Shown in pieces: positions 34,486 through 45,531 of a stretch of DNA of 64,000 bases (position 1 is its first letter; each line of letters starts with the position of its first letter). The position numbers and the translations under genes were made by a program. The notes beneath the pieces were generated by a model that searched no databases, had not been told where the DNA came from, and saw only the letters and a list, made by a program, of their open reading frames with translations. The stretch is from Natronoglomus mannanivorans. Lineage in GTDB: Archaea; Halobacteriota; Halobacteria; Halobacteriales; Natrialbaceae. The stretch spans positions 1 to 64,000 of the forward strand of contig JAOPKB010000020.1 in the NCBI GenBank assembly GCA_025517485.1, given 5' to 3'.

Positions 34486-37110
34486 ATGACACAGGCGACG
34501 GGCATCGTCGGGGAGTTCCTCTCGCTCAAAGAGGAGACGGACGCGGAGTTGCTGACGATGCAGTGTGGGGACTTCTACGAGTTCTTCGGTGAAGACGCCG
34601 AGACCGTCGGCGAAGAACTCGATCTCAAAGTCTCCCAGAAGTCCTCCCACGGCTCGTCGTACCCGATGGCCGGCGTCCCGATCAACGACCTCACGCCCTA
34701 CCTGAAAGCGCTGGTCGAACGCGGCTACCGCGTGGCGGTCGCCGACCAGTACGAGACCGACGACGGCCACGCCCGCGAGATCGTCCGCGTCGTGACCCCC
34801 GGGACCCTCCTCGAGACGAGCGACGCCGACGCGCAGTACCTGGCGGCGGTCGTAGGCGGGGACGACAGCGACGAGTACGGCCTCGCCTTCGCCGACATCA
34901 CCACTGGCCGTTTCCTCGTCGCCGACGCCGCGGACGGCGACGAGGCGTTGACGGAACTGTACCGGTTCGCGCCCGTCGAAGTCCTCCCCGGCCCCGACGT
35001 TCGGACGGACGACGACTTCCTCCACCTCGTCCGCGAACGGACCGACGCGACGCTGACCCTCCACGACACCGAATCGTTCGCACCCAGACGGGCCGACCAC
35101 ACCGTCGGCGAGCAGTTCGGCCGCGAAACGGTCGACCGACTCGGCGTCGCACAGCCGGCGATCGCCGCCGCGGGTGCCGTCCTCTCCTACGTCGAGGAGA
35201 CCGGGACGGGCGTCCTCGCTTCGATGACTCGCATTCAGGCCCACCACGGCGACGACCACGTCACCCTCGACGCGACCACCCAGCGCAACCTCGAACTCAC
35301 CGAGACGATGCACGGCGACAGCGACGGCTCGCTGTTCGCGACGATCGACCACACCGAGACCAGCGCCGGCGGCCGCCTGTTGAAGGAGTGGCTGCAACGG
35401 CCGCGACGGTCCCTGTCGGTGCTCGAGGAACGCCAGAACGGGATCGCCGCGCTCGCGTCCGCGGCGCTGGCTCGCGAGGAACTCCGGGAGACGCTAAGCG
35501 GGGCCTACGACCTGGCGCGGCTGGCCTCCCGGGCGAGCCACGGCAGCGCCGACGCCCGCGACCTCCTGGCAGTCAAAGAGACGCTCGCAACCCTTCCAGC
35601 GATCGCCGACGTGATCGACTCGAATCCCGAACTCGCGGCGTCGCCGCTGTCGGCCATCGTCGATCGCCCGGATCGTGAGGCCGCAGACGACCTTCGGGAG
35701 GAACTCGCGGAGGCCCTCGCCGAGGACCCGCCGTCGACGGTCACCCAGGGCGGGCTCCTCCAGCGTGGTTACGACGAGGACCTCGACACGGTGATCGACA
35801 GCCACGAAGAGGTACAGCGGTGGCTCGACTCGCTGGCCGACCGCGAGAAGCGCAAACACGGCCTCAGCCACGTCACCGTCGACCGAAACAAGACCGACGG
35901 CTACTACGTCCAGGTCGGAAAGTCCGCGGCCGACGGCGTCCCCGACCACTACGAGGAGATCAAGACGCTGAAGAACTCCAAGCGCTTTACGACCGAAGCC
36001 CTAGAAGAGAAAGAACGCGAGGTGCTCCGCCTCGAGGAGAAACGGGGCGACCTCGAGTACGAGTTGTTCGAGGAACTCCGCGAGCGAGTCGCCGAGCGGG
36101 CCGAACTGCTGCAGGACGTCGGCCGGGCGCTCGCAACGGTGGACGCCCTCTCGAGTCTGGCGACCCACGCCGCGGCGAACGGCTGGGTCCAGCCGGCATT
36201 ACACGAGGGCAACGAGCTAGTGATCGATCAGGGCCGTCACCCGGTCGTCGAGCAGACGACGGAGTTCGTGCCCAACGACGTCCGCATGGACAGAGAGCGG
36301 GGGTTCCTCGTGGTCACCGGTCCCAACATGTCCGGGAAGTCGACGTACATGCGCCAGGTGGCCTGTATCGTCCTGCTCGCGCAGGTGGGCAGTTTCGTGC
36401 CCGCACGCGAGGCACGGATCAGCCTCGTCGACGGCATCTTCACCCGCGTGGGCGCCCTCGACGAACTCGCACAGGGCCGGTCGACGTTCATGGTCGAGAT
36501 GAGCGAACTCTCGAACATCCTCCACACCGCGACCGAGGAGTCGCTGGTAATCTTAGACGAGGTCGGCCGAGGGACGGCGACCTACGACGGGATTTCGATA
36601 GCCTGGAGTGCGACCGAATATCTCGTCAACGAGATACATGCAAAGACGCTGTTCGCGACCCACTACCACGAATTAACCAGCCTTGCTGATCGACTTCCGG
36701 GCGTCGAAAACGTTCACGTAGCTGCCGAGGAACGCAACGGCGATGTGACCTTCCTTCGAACCGTCCGCGAAGGACCGGCAGATCGGTCCTACGGAATTCA
36801 CGTCGCCGATCTCGCGGGTGTTCCTGGACCTGTCGTCGATCGATCTCGAGACGTTCTCAAAAAGCTCCGAGAGGACAAGGCTATCGACGTACGCGGAGGG
36901 ACAGAGACGAACGAGACGCAGCAGGTCATTTTCGACCTCGGTTCGGGACAGTTCCATGGATCAGCCAGTCCAGATGGCGGCGACAAGGAGTCACTTGATC
37001 CAGCAACCGAATCAGTACTCGAGGAATTACAATCGACGAACATCAACGAAGTTCGGCCCGTCGAACTACTGAGTCAAGTCCAAGAATGGAAACAGCGCTT
37101 AGAGAAGTGA
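34486..37110 (+). CDS. mutS: DNA mismatch repair protein MutS
   Basis: An 874-residue MutS1 that recognises mismatches and recruits MutL. The mismatch-binding GDFYEFF motif is near residue 30; Walker A TGPNMSGKSTYMRQV is near 610; Walker B and signature LVILDEVGRGTATYDGISIA are near 685. The C-terminus (PVELLSQVQEWKQRL) is complete. From about base 36590, just after Walker B, codon use becomes clearly more A/T-rich and less haloarchaeal than in the first 700 codons. A second, different mutS 3' end lies at 38774-38866. The downstream third thus appears to have been replaced by an integrating element while keeping the gene open. Confidence 0.93.
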   Translation: MTQATGIVGEFLSLKEETDAELLTMQCGDFYEFFGEDAETVGEELDLKVSQKSSHGSSYPMAGVPINDLTPYLKALVERGYRVAVADQYETDDGHAREIVRVVTPGTLLETSDADAQYLAAVVGGDDSDEYGLAFADITTGRFLVADAADGDEALTELYRFAPVEVLPGPDVRTDDDFLHLVRERTDATLTLHDTESFAPRRADHTVGEQFGRETVDRLGVAQPAIAAAGAVLSYVEETGTGVLASMTRIQAHHGDDHVTLDATTQRNLELTETMHGDSDGSLFATIDHTETSAGGRLLKEWLQRPRRSLSVLEERQNGIAALASAALAREELRETLSGAYDLARLASRASHGSADARDLLAVKETLATLPAIADVIDSNPELAASPLSAIVDRPDREAADDLREELAEALAEDPPSTVTQGGLLQRGYDEDLDTVIDSHEEVQRWLDSLADREKRKHGLSHVTVDRNKTDGYYVQVGKSAADGVPDHYEEIKTLKNSKRFTTEALEEKEREVLRLEEKRGDLEYELFEELRERVAERAELLQDVGRALATVDALSSLATHAAANGWVQPALHEGNELVIDQGRHPVVEQTTEFVPNDVRMDRERGFLVVTGPNMSGKSTYMRQVACIVLLAQVGSFVPAREARISLVDGIFTRVGALDELAQGRSTFMVEMSELSNILHTATEESLVILDEVGRGTATYDGISIAWSATEYLVNEIHAKTLFATHYHELTSLADRLPGVENVHVAAEERNGDVTFLRTVREGPADRSYGIHVADLAGVPGPVVDRSRDVLKKLREDKAIDVRGGTETNETQQVIFDLGSGQFHGSASPDGGDKESLDPATESVLEELQSTNINEVRPVELLSQVQEWKQRLEK

Positions 37111-37314
37111 TTCGACTGTAGACGGGAATAGACCGTAAATTCCGCTACGATACTGGTCTTCTATATCCTCGTAATATGCGTGCAAGTAGTGGTGCATGGC
37201 TGTTCGGTCCATAGCCGGCTTTCCGACGACATCACCGCGCATATACTGGACCAGCTCACGTGCTAGTCCCTGTTCTTTCTTCCAAAACGTTGTGAACCGA
37301 TGACGTCCGAAGTA

Positions 37315-37318
<4 letters not shown>
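37099..37318 (-). pseudogene. C-terminal remnant of a tyrosine integrase
   Basis: About 70 codons remain of an integrase of the type seen in haloarchaeal proviruses. The visible part runs YFGRHRFTTFW, GLARELVQYMRGDVVG and then YLHAYYEDIEDQYRSGIYGL, which carries the expected late arginine/histidine box and a tyrosine block. The rest is cut off by the right end of the IS1341-type element at ~37318. Its stop overlaps the 3' end of mutS by 12 bp in convergent orientation, the usual position of an int gene next to the attachment site it uses. Family assignment is from memory of motif order. Confidence 0.65.
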
Positions 37319-38735
<1,417 letters not shown>

Positions 38736-38773
38736 CATTATGAAGTTTCTCAATGACGGATATATGTCATTTA

Positions 38774-38866
38774 AATCCCAATCCCGAGTCGCTCGACATC
38801 AACAACACGTCGCCGATCGAGCTGGTGACGAAGGTACAGCAGTTACAGGATCGGTTGGACGAGTGA
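38774..38866 (+). pseudogene. mutS: Detached remnant of a mutS 3' end
   Basis: The frame reads NPNPESLDINNTSPIELVTK, then VQQLQDRLDE and a TGA at 38864-38866. This aligns without gaps to the last residues of the intact MutS (STNINEVRPVELLSQ, VQEWKQRLEK) with many identical or similar positions, and keeps the correct stop. It has no start and is preceded by the IS1341 left end. It is best read as the original end of mutS, displaced when an element integrated and supplied a new 3' part. Confidence 0.75.
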
Positions 38867-38951
38867 GAGTAAGAGCGAACGCGAGTGAGAGAGCGTGAGT
38901 GAAAACGAGAACCGGTGAGCGATCGACTCGCCAGGTCCCACTGGGAACCGC

Positions 38952-40214
38952 CTACTTCGATCCGGGGTCGACGCCCCCGTCGCCGACGACCGGTCTGTCG
39001 CCGTCGGAATCCGTCTGCAGATCCGCATCCGCAGTCGGCTCCCTCTCCGTCTCGGTCTCCATCTTTTCCGTCTCGGTCTCCGTCCCCCGCTTTGCATCCA
39101 TCGTCCCCGACGATCGGCTCCGCAACCCGTCTTCTGCCATCTCGAGTGTCACAGCCGACCCGTCCGACGCCGACACGAGTCGCACGTCCCGCTGGGGGAA
39201 CGGAATCTCGATCGCCGCCTCGTTCAACGCGTTGTAAATCGAGCGGTTGAGCCGGTGGCGCGCCTTGTTCTCGCGGTTGGGCGAGCCGACCCAGCACAGC
39301 AGTTCGTACTCGAGGGCCGAATCGCCGAACGACCGAAAGCGCATCCGCGGCTTCGGCGAGTCGAGGACGAGCGACTCCTCGAGGGCGATATCGACGACGA
39401 TCTCCTCGAACTCGTCGAGGTCCGTCCCGTAGGCGACGCCGACGGGGACCTTGAGGCGTTTTCGCCGCTGGGGAGCCGACTGGTTGATCACCTTCGCGGC
39501 GTTCAGCGCCGCGTTCGGGACCGTGATCAACACCTCGTCGCGCATCATGAGCGTCGTCGAGCGGACGCCGACCTTGACGACGGTGCCGCCCTCGCCCGAG
39601 TCCAGTTCGATGTAGTCGCCGAGTTTGTACGTGTCGTCGAAGTAGAGCGCGATCCCGCCGAAGAAGTTGGCGACGGTGTCTCGAGCGGCGAACCCGACGG
39701 CGATACCGGCGACGCCCGCCGCGCCGAGCAGCGGCGAGATGCTGTACTCCCAGATCGAGAGCAGGGCGCCGAGGGAGCCGAGGAGAACGACCAGCGTCCA
39801 GACGTTCGAGAAGACCGGCGCGAAGTCGAAGCGCGACCCTTTGTCCTTGACTTCCTCGACCAGTCGGTTGACGATCCGGTTGGCGGCGAACGCCCACGCG
39901 AGGACGACGATCGACAGCGACGGTTTCCCGAAGAAGGTCTCGAGTTGTTCCGGCGTGAGCACGACGTTCTCGACGACCGACGGAACTTCGGTCAACAGGA
40001 AAACGCCCGCCAGCGCCGCTGTGACCACGATCGGCACTCTGAGCTCCCCGACGAGGATGTTGTCGTACTCCGTCTTCGTCCGATTCGTGTACCTGAGCAC
40101 CGTCCGGAGAACGACGAACTCGAGTATCACCGCAGCGAGGACGGAGGCCCCGATCAGGAGAGCCGTCGCCTGCCAGGCGGGGACCTCCTCGAATAAATTG
40201 AGTATGGGTTCCAT
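38952..40214 (-). CDS. Small-conductance mechanosensitive channel (MscS family)
   Basis: A 420-residue membrane channel that would open on hypo-osmotic shock. Four or more hydrophobic segments lie in the first ~190 residues; the pore helix and gating region is LLGAAGVAGIAVGFAARDTVANFFGG, the MscS signature rich in Gly/Ala. The cytosolic beta domain follows (GDYIELDSGEGGTVVKVG, ITVPNAALNAAKVINQS). The last ~70 residues are acidic and disordered. The ATG at 40214 directly precedes the first membrane segment. It lies between the mutS remnant and mutL. Confidence 0.9.
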   Translation of the reverse strand: MEPILNLFEEVPAWQATALLIGASVLAAVILEFVVLRTVLRYTNRTKTEYDNILVGELRVPIVVTAALAGVFLLTEVPSVVENVVLTPEQLETFFGKPSLSIVVLAWAFAANRIVNRLVEEVKDKGSRFDFAPVFSNVWTLVVLLGSLGALLSIWEYSISPLLGAAGVAGIAVGFAARDTVANFFGGIALYFDDTYKLGDYIELDSGEGGTVVKVGVRSTTLMMRDEVLITVPNAALNAAKVINQSAPQRRKRLKVPVGVAYGTDLDEFEEIVVDIALEESLVLDSPKPRMRFRSFGDSALEYELLCWVGSPNRENKARHRLNRSIYNALNEAAIEIPFPQRDVRLVSASDGSAVTLEMAEDGLRSRSSGTMDAKRGTETETEKMETETEREPTADADLQTDSDGDRPVVGDGGVDPGSK

Positions 40215-40435
40215 GACTTTCCGTTCACCTGACTCATGCAGGCGAGGGGTGAGGGTAACTGTATCGGTGCGCTCGAGGAGCCGCTGTGGGTGAGCCAGGA
40301 CGTGGACGGTCGGGGGCAATCGGTCAGCAGGCTTCGAGTGTGTCGGGGCCGAGAGTCGAGATCGACGGTCGAGTGGAGTGCATACACTCATGGGGGACGG
40401 TTGTGTACCACTGTTCTAACTCACGAGGCTCACCG

Positions 40436-42721
40436 ATGACAGAAACCGAGATCCAGGAACTCGACGAGGACACGGTCGCCCGTATCGCCGCCGGTGAGGT
40501 CGTCGAACGCCCCGCCAGCGCCGTCAAGGAACTCGTCGAGAACAGCCTCGACGCCGACGCCACCCGGATCGACGTCACGGTCGAGGCCGGCGGGACGGAC
40601 CTGATCCGGGTCGCAGACGACGGCCACGGAATGTCCGAGGCGGACGTCCGGGCCGCCGTCCGCCAGCACACGACGAGCAAGATCGAGAGCGTCGAGGATC
40701 TGGACAGTGGCGTCTCGACGCTCGGATTCCGGGGCGAGGCCCTCCACACCATCGGCTCCGTCTCGAGACTGACCGTCCAGAGCCGCCCCCGAAATGGAGG
40801 GGGCGCGGGTACGGAACTGGTCTACGAGGGCGGCGAGATCGTCTCGATCGGCCCGACCGGCTGTCCCGAGGGGACGACGATCGAGATCGCGGACCTCTTC
40901 TACAATACGCCCGCACGACGGAAGTTCCTCAAGACGACGGCGACTGAGTTCGCCCACGTCAACCGCGTCGTCACGCGCTACGCGCTCGCGAACCCGTCGG
41001 TCGCCGTCTCCCTGACCCACGACGGCCGCGAGGTGTTCGCCACGACGGGCCAGGGCGACCTCCAGGCCGCCGTCCTCTCGGTGTACGGCCGTGAGGTGGC
41101 GACGGCGATGATCGACGTGGACGCCGAGGGCGAACAGACGAACGACGGCGACCTCCCACCCGGCCCCCTCGAATCCGTTACGGGCCTCGTCTCTCACCCC
41201 GAGACGAACCGCTCGAGTCCGGAGTACCTCTCGACGTACGTCAACGGCCGCGCGATCACCTCGAGTGCGATCCGCGAGGGGATTATGGGCGCCTACGACG
41301 GACAGTTAGGCGACCGCTACCCGTTCGTGGTGTGCTTCCTCGATGCGCCCGGCGACGCCGTCGACGTGAACGTCCATCCCCGAAAGCGAGAGGTCCGATT
41401 CGACGACGACGACGCGGTGCGTCGGCAGGTCGAAGCCGCGGTGGAGGGAGCGCTGCTCGAGCACGGGTTGGTGCGCTCGAGTGCGCCTCGCGGTCGGTCG
41501 GCGCCGGCGGAGACGCGGGTCGAGCCCGAGCGGGAGTCGGAGTCGCTCTCGGACGCGGTTCCGGACGGCACTACTGAACCAGAGCCAGAGCCAGAGCCAG
41601 AGTCCGCGGAGGGGCCGGGGGCCGCCGAGGTCGAGGTTGAGGCCGAAGTCGAGGTCGACACCCAGACCGAGGACTCGAGCCCGGCGTCCGAACCGGAAAG
41701 CGAATCGAACCCGACGGCGACTCGAGTCGAGGAGACCGAGAGTCGTCGAGAGCACGTCGCCACTTCGGATTCGATCTCGAGGTCACAGCCGACGGCCGAT
41801 CGGACGGACGACTCGGGAGCGAGCGCGAAAGCGGAGGCGAAAACAGAGACCGAGACGAGACCTGAAACTGACGAGGGAGACGACTCGAGCCGCCGGAACG
41901 CGAGCGAATCGGCCGGGCCGGAAACCGAGGGTGGGATCGAGACCGGGGCTGAGGCCGAGGTCGAGGTCGGAGTCGAAACCGAAACCGAGACAGCCGAACA
42001 GCGATCCGCCCGGCAAAACCGACAGCGACGAACGGAGACCGAGCGCAAGTTCACCGAAGCCACCGAACAGCGAACGCTGACGGGGGAGGAGGCGACGACC
42101 GACGCCGAGTTCGACTCCCTCCCGCCGCTGCGAGTCCTCGGCCAACTCCACGATACGTACGTCGTCTGCGAGACCCCCGACGGTCTCGCGCTGGTCGACC
42201 AGCACGCCGCCGACGAGCGGGTCAACTACGAGCGCCTGCAGGAGGCGTTCGCGGCTGACCCGTCGGCACAGGCGCTGGCCTCGCCCGTCGAACTCGAACT
42301 CACCGCCGCCGAAGCCGAAGCCTTCGAACACTACCGCGAGGCGCTCTCGCGGCTCGGGTTCTACGCCGACCGGGTCGACGACCGGACGGTGGCGGTAACC
42401 ACCGTTCCTGCCGTCCTCGAGAAGACCCTCGAGCCCGACCGGCTGCGGGACGTCCTCGCTTCCTTCGTCTCGGGTGACCGCGAGTCGGGTGCGGAAACCG
42501 TCGACGCGCTGGCCGACGAGTTCCTCGGGGATCTGGCGTGTTACCCCTCGGTCACGGGCAACATCTCGCTGACGGAGGGGTCGGTCGTCGACCTGCTCCG
42601 GGCGCTCGACGACTGTGAGAACCCCTACGCCTGTCCCCACGGGCGGCCGGTGATCGTCTCGATCGACGGCCGGGAACTCGAGGATCGATTCGAGCGGGAT
42701 TATCCGGGTCACGGCGGCTGA
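40436..42721 (+). CDS. mutL: DNA mismatch repair protein MutL
   Basis: A 761-residue MutL. The N-terminal GHKL ATPase domain (to ~330) has VARIAAGEVVERPASAVKEL, NSLDADA, DDGHGM and STLGFRGEAL. A linker at ~360-560 is extremely acidic with Glu-Pro and Glu-Thr repeats. The C-terminal domain carries the latent endonuclease motif DQHAADERVNYE (DQHA-x2-E-x4-E, near residue 588), plus the ACYPSVTGN and CPHGRPV blocks, so strand-nicking activity is expected. It should act with the mutS upstream, from which it is separated by mscS and the inserted elements. Confidence 0.93.
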   Translation: MTETEIQELDEDTVARIAAGEVVERPASAVKELVENSLDADATRIDVTVEAGGTDLIRVADDGHGMSEADVRAAVRQHTTSKIESVEDLDSGVSTLGFRGEALHTIGSVSRLTVQSRPRNGGGAGTELVYEGGEIVSIGPTGCPEGTTIEIADLFYNTPARRKFLKTTATEFAHVNRVVTRYALANPSVAVSLTHDGREVFATTGQGDLQAAVLSVYGREVATAMIDVDAEGEQTNDGDLPPGPLESVTGLVSHPETNRSSPEYLSTYVNGRAITSSAIREGIMGAYDGQLGDRYPFVVCFLDAPGDAVDVNVHPRKREVRFDDDDAVRRQVEAAVEGALLEHGLVRSSAPRGRSAPAETRVEPERESESLSDAVPDGTTEPEPEPEPESAEGPGAAEVEVEAEVEVDTQTEDSSPASEPESESNPTATRVEETESRREHVATSDSISRSQPTADRTDDSGASAKAEAKTETETRPETDEGDDSSRRNASESAGPETEGGIETGAEAEVEVGVETETETAEQRSARQNRQRRTETERKFTEATEQRTLTGEEATTDAEFDSLPPLRVLGQLHDTYVVCETPDGLALVDQHAADERVNYERLQEAFAADPSAQALASPVELELTAAEAEAFEHYREALSRLGFYADRVDDRTVAVTTVPAVLEKTLEPDRLRDVLASFVSGDRESGAETVDALADEFLGDLACYPSVTGNISLTEGSVVDLLRALDDCENPYACPHGRPVIVSIDGRELEDRFERDYPGHGG

Positions 42722-42771
42722 GCGGGGGACTTCTCGAGTTCGCGTCTTCGGTGTTCGGTGTTCGTGTGTAG

Positions 42772-44055
42772 TCACCAGCCCTCGCGACGCGAGTGTACCC
42801 AGAGCCAGACCGCACAGACGAGCGCGACGAGCGTCGCCGCGGTCGCGATGGCGAAGGCCACCCGATATCCCGCGGGCGTGTAGACGCGAGCGCCGGCGAC
42901 GACCTCGCCGGTCCAGTAGGCGTCGAGCGCCCACCCCATCAGCGTGGGGAAGACGGCCGCACCGAAGAAGGCCGCGCCGTTGATCGTCCCCGTGGAGACG
43001 CCGCTGGCCTCGCTCGGGTGGCGTTCCTTGACGACGGCGTAGCTGAGCACGAACGCGCCGAGCAGGACGCCCGCCGCGAAGTAGACGACGGCGACGACCG
43101 CCAGCGGCGGCGCACCGAGGACGGCGACGGTCCCGAGCGCGAGGACGTAGCAGACGCCACCGACGACCATCAGGTCGGTCCGGCGCTCGAGGCGGTCGGA
43201 CAGCCAGCCGATCGCCGGCGGGCCGACCACGAGGCCGACGCTGCCCAGCAGCGTGAACGTCGAGGCGTAGGTCACCGAGACGCCGTAGGTCTGGACGACG
43301 TAGGGGACGCCCCACAGCCCGAACAGGGTGAGGTTCAGCCCGGACGTACAGAACAGCAGGACGCTCACGACCCACGTCCAGGGATCCCGGAGGACGGTCG
43401 CCGTGTGGCCCCGCAACTCCCCGAGCGTGAGCGTCGGCTGCTCGGGAACGTCCTCGAGTGGTTCGAACCCTGCATCTTCGGGCGTGTCGTGGACGACTGC
43501 GAACGCGACGGCCGCGAACGCGAGTCCGAAGACGCCGAGGGCGGCGGTCGTCGTTCGCCAGCCGCCGACGTCGACGGCGACCGCGAGCGGCGTCGTCGCG
43601 AGGATGCCGCCGATTCCCGAGACTGCGAAGGTGAGTCCGCTCATGGTCGCGAACTCGTCGGCGCGGTACCAGTTCGCACAGAACCGCAGGATGCAGACGA
43701 AGACGACGCTGCCGCCGAGGCCGACGAGTCCGCGGGCGACGAGCGCCGACGGATACGTCGTCGCGAGCGCGAACCAGATCGCACCGGCGTTCATCACGAC
43801 CGCACCCACCGCCGCGGTTCGACGAGGTCCGATCCGGTCGGCGAGGACGCCCGTCGGGATCTGCATGATCGCGTACACCCAGAAGAAGACGGCGTGCAAG
43901 GTACCGAGTTGAGCGCCGGTCGTCCGAAACGCGGCCATCAGATCCGCCGCGAGGACCGCCGTCGAGAGGCGGTAGATGTTCACCAGCAAGAAGACGACTC
44001 CGAGGGTCCCCCACAGTACCCACCGAACGGCGAGGGGATCGGTTCGGAGCCGCAT
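42772..44055 (-). CDS. MFS transporter
   Basis: A 427-residue protein with about 12 hydrophobic segments and the MFS loop motif GVLADRIGPRR after the second segment; the second half has the matching GWLSDRLERR. The family includes anion:cation symporters and nitrate/sugar-phosphate carriers, but no residue here fixes the substrate. The ATG at 44055 puts the start just before the first membrane segment; the upstream open frame is arginine-rich and belongs to the divergent region. It is convergent with mutL, 50 bp away. Confidence 0.87.
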   Translation of the reverse strand: MRLRTDPLAVRWVLWGTLGVVFLLVNIYRLSTAVLAADLMAAFRTTGAQLGTLHAVFFWVYAIMQIPTGVLADRIGPRRTAAVGAVVMNAGAIWFALATTYPSALVARGLVGLGGSVVFVCILRFCANWYRADEFATMSGLTFAVSGIGGILATTPLAVAVDVGGWRTTTAALGVFGLAFAAVAFAVVHDTPEDAGFEPLEDVPEQPTLTLGELRGHTATVLRDPWTWVVSVLLFCTSGLNLTLFGLWGVPYVVQTYGVSVTYASTFTLLGSVGLVVGPPAIGWLSDRLERRTDLMVVGGVCYVLALGTVAVLGAPPLAVVAVVYFAAGVLLGAFVLSYAVVKERHPSEASGVSTGTINGAAFFGAAVFPTLMGWALDAYWTGEVVAGARVYTPAGYRVAFAIATAATLVALVCAVWLWVHSRREGW

Positions 44056-44182
44056 TCGTCTCACCCTCTCCTCCTCGTCGAGCGACCGAAAACCTTGACC
44101 AAGCGGAAATCGCCGTCGTCGCGACTCCGACGACTGGACGTCGAATCGGACGGGTGCTCGAGGGAGTCGCCGCCGCAACGAC

Positions 44183-44240
44183 GAGGGAGACACTGACAAT
44201 CCTCGAAACCGAGAGGGAGACACTGACAGTCCTCGAGAAC
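44183..44240. repeat. Two ~27-bp direct repeats just upstream of rtcA
   Basis: GAGGGAGACACTGACA-type units start at 44183 and 44213 (30-bp period, a few mismatches) and end about 13 bp before the rtcA ATG. The frame is open through them, so they would encode a small repeat if a GTG at 44154 were used as start. More likely they are a leader duplication that may affect rtcA expression. Confidence 0.5.
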
Positions 44241-44252
44241 GAGACGACGACC

Positions 44253-45311
44253 ATGCACGAACTCGACGGTTCGGACGCCGGCGGCCAGTTCCTCCGGACG
44301 GCGCTCTCGCTGTCGGCGGTTCGCGGCGAGGCGGTCCGCCTCGAGAACGTCCGCGGCGGACGGTCGAATCCGGGACTCCGGCCGCAACATCTGGCGGTCC
44401 TCGAGACGCTGGCCGAAATCTGCGACGCGGACGTCTCGGGGAACGAACTGGGTGCGGAGACGGTCGCGTTCGATCCCGGTGCCGTCACCGTCACCGGCGG
44501 CCAGTACAGCGTCGAGATCGACACCGCCGGGAGCGTGACGTTGCTGTTCGACGCCCTGCTGCCGCTGGTGACCCGCCTCGAGTCGCCGCTTTCGGTGACG
44601 GCAACTGGCGGCACCGACGTGGCGTGGTCGCCGCCGATGGACTACTACCGATACGTGAAACTGCCGCTGCTGCGTCGGTTCGGCCTCGAGGCGGCCGTCG
44701 AACTCGATCGACGGGGGTTCTATCCGACGGGTGGCGGACGGGCGACGCTTCGGCTCTCGCCGTCGACGCTGGCGCCGATTCGTCTGGGGGAGGAGAGACG
44801 GACAAATCCGGAACCGGACTACGTCCGCGTCTACTCCACGGAGGCCGCGGCGCTCGCCGATAGCGACGTTGCATCTCGGCAAGCTGGCGGGGCACTCGAG
44901 GCGCTTTCACGCGCACTCGGGGACCACGACCACGACCACGACCACGATCTCACCGTTCGCGACCGTGTCGAAACGACCGCCGAGAGCGCCTGTCCCGGCT
45001 CGGCGGTCGTGCTCCGGATCGACGGCTCGAACACCATCGCGGGGTTCACTGCGTTAGGCGAACCTGGAAAACGCGCCGAACGCGTCGGCGAAGAGGCCGC
45101 CGACGCCGCGAAGCGGTTTCTCGCGAGCGACGCGCCGGTCGATCGGCACATGGCCGACCAGTTGCTCGTCTTCCTCGCGCTCGCGGGCGGACGAGTGAAG
45201 ATTCCGACGGTGACGGATCACGTCGACTCGAGTCTGGCGTTGCTCGAGTCGATGGGGGACGAACTGATCGTGGATCGGGAAGAGCTGGTGGTCTCGAGGG
45301 AGAACGCGTGA
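44253..45311 (+). CDS. rtcA: RNA 3'-terminal phosphate cyclase
   Basis: A 352-residue RtcA that converts RNA 3'-phosphate to a 2',3'-cyclic phosphate using ATP. The conserved N-terminal block DGSDAGGQFLRTALSLSAVRG includes the usual GGGQxLRT in slightly varied form; RGGRSNPGLRPQHL follows. The adenylylated histidine is in VDRHMADQLLVFLAL near residue 297. A His/Asp repeat (DHDHDHDHD) forms an insertion near 228 that could bind metal. Start chosen at the ATG preceding the conserved block. Confidence 0.88.
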   Translation: MHELDGSDAGGQFLRTALSLSAVRGEAVRLENVRGGRSNPGLRPQHLAVLETLAEICDADVSGNELGAETVAFDPGAVTVTGGQYSVEIDTAGSVTLLFDALLPLVTRLESPLSVTATGGTDVAWSPPMDYYRYVKLPLLRRFGLEAAVELDRRGFYPTGGGRATLRLSPSTLAPIRLGEERRTNPEPDYVRVYSTEAAALADSDVASRQAGGALEALSRALGDHDHDHDHDLTVRDRVETTAESACPGSAVVLRIDGSNTIAGFTALGEPGKRAERVGEEAADAAKRFLASDAPVDRHMADQLLVFLALAGGRVKIPTVTDHVDSSLALLESMGDELIVDREELVVSRENA

Positions 45312-45531
45312 CCGGTGCCGTCGTGATGCGGTGGTCGGCGGAGACGTCTGTGGTCTGTGCTTCGAGGACGACGGGAGAGCGGAGATCCGACAGAACCAGT
45401 CGAGACGGTGACCGAGACTCGAGCGAGTCGATACCGAGTATGGTACGACTTATACCAAACCCGTCCGTTTGACGACGTATGATCGATTCACGGCCCACCG
45501 AAGCCGGAACAGGGACGGAGGGAAGAGACCG

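Noticed and set aside
38774..38866. A small free-standing gene starting at the ATG 38764
   Set aside because: That frame gives an Arg/Ala-rich peptide without homology, while the other frame aligns to the MutS C-terminus and ends at a matching stop.
41783..44614. A 943-codon minus-strand ORF covering parts of mutL, the MFS gene and rtcA
   Set aside because: It crosses three genes with clear family motifs. It is an artefact of high third-position GC.
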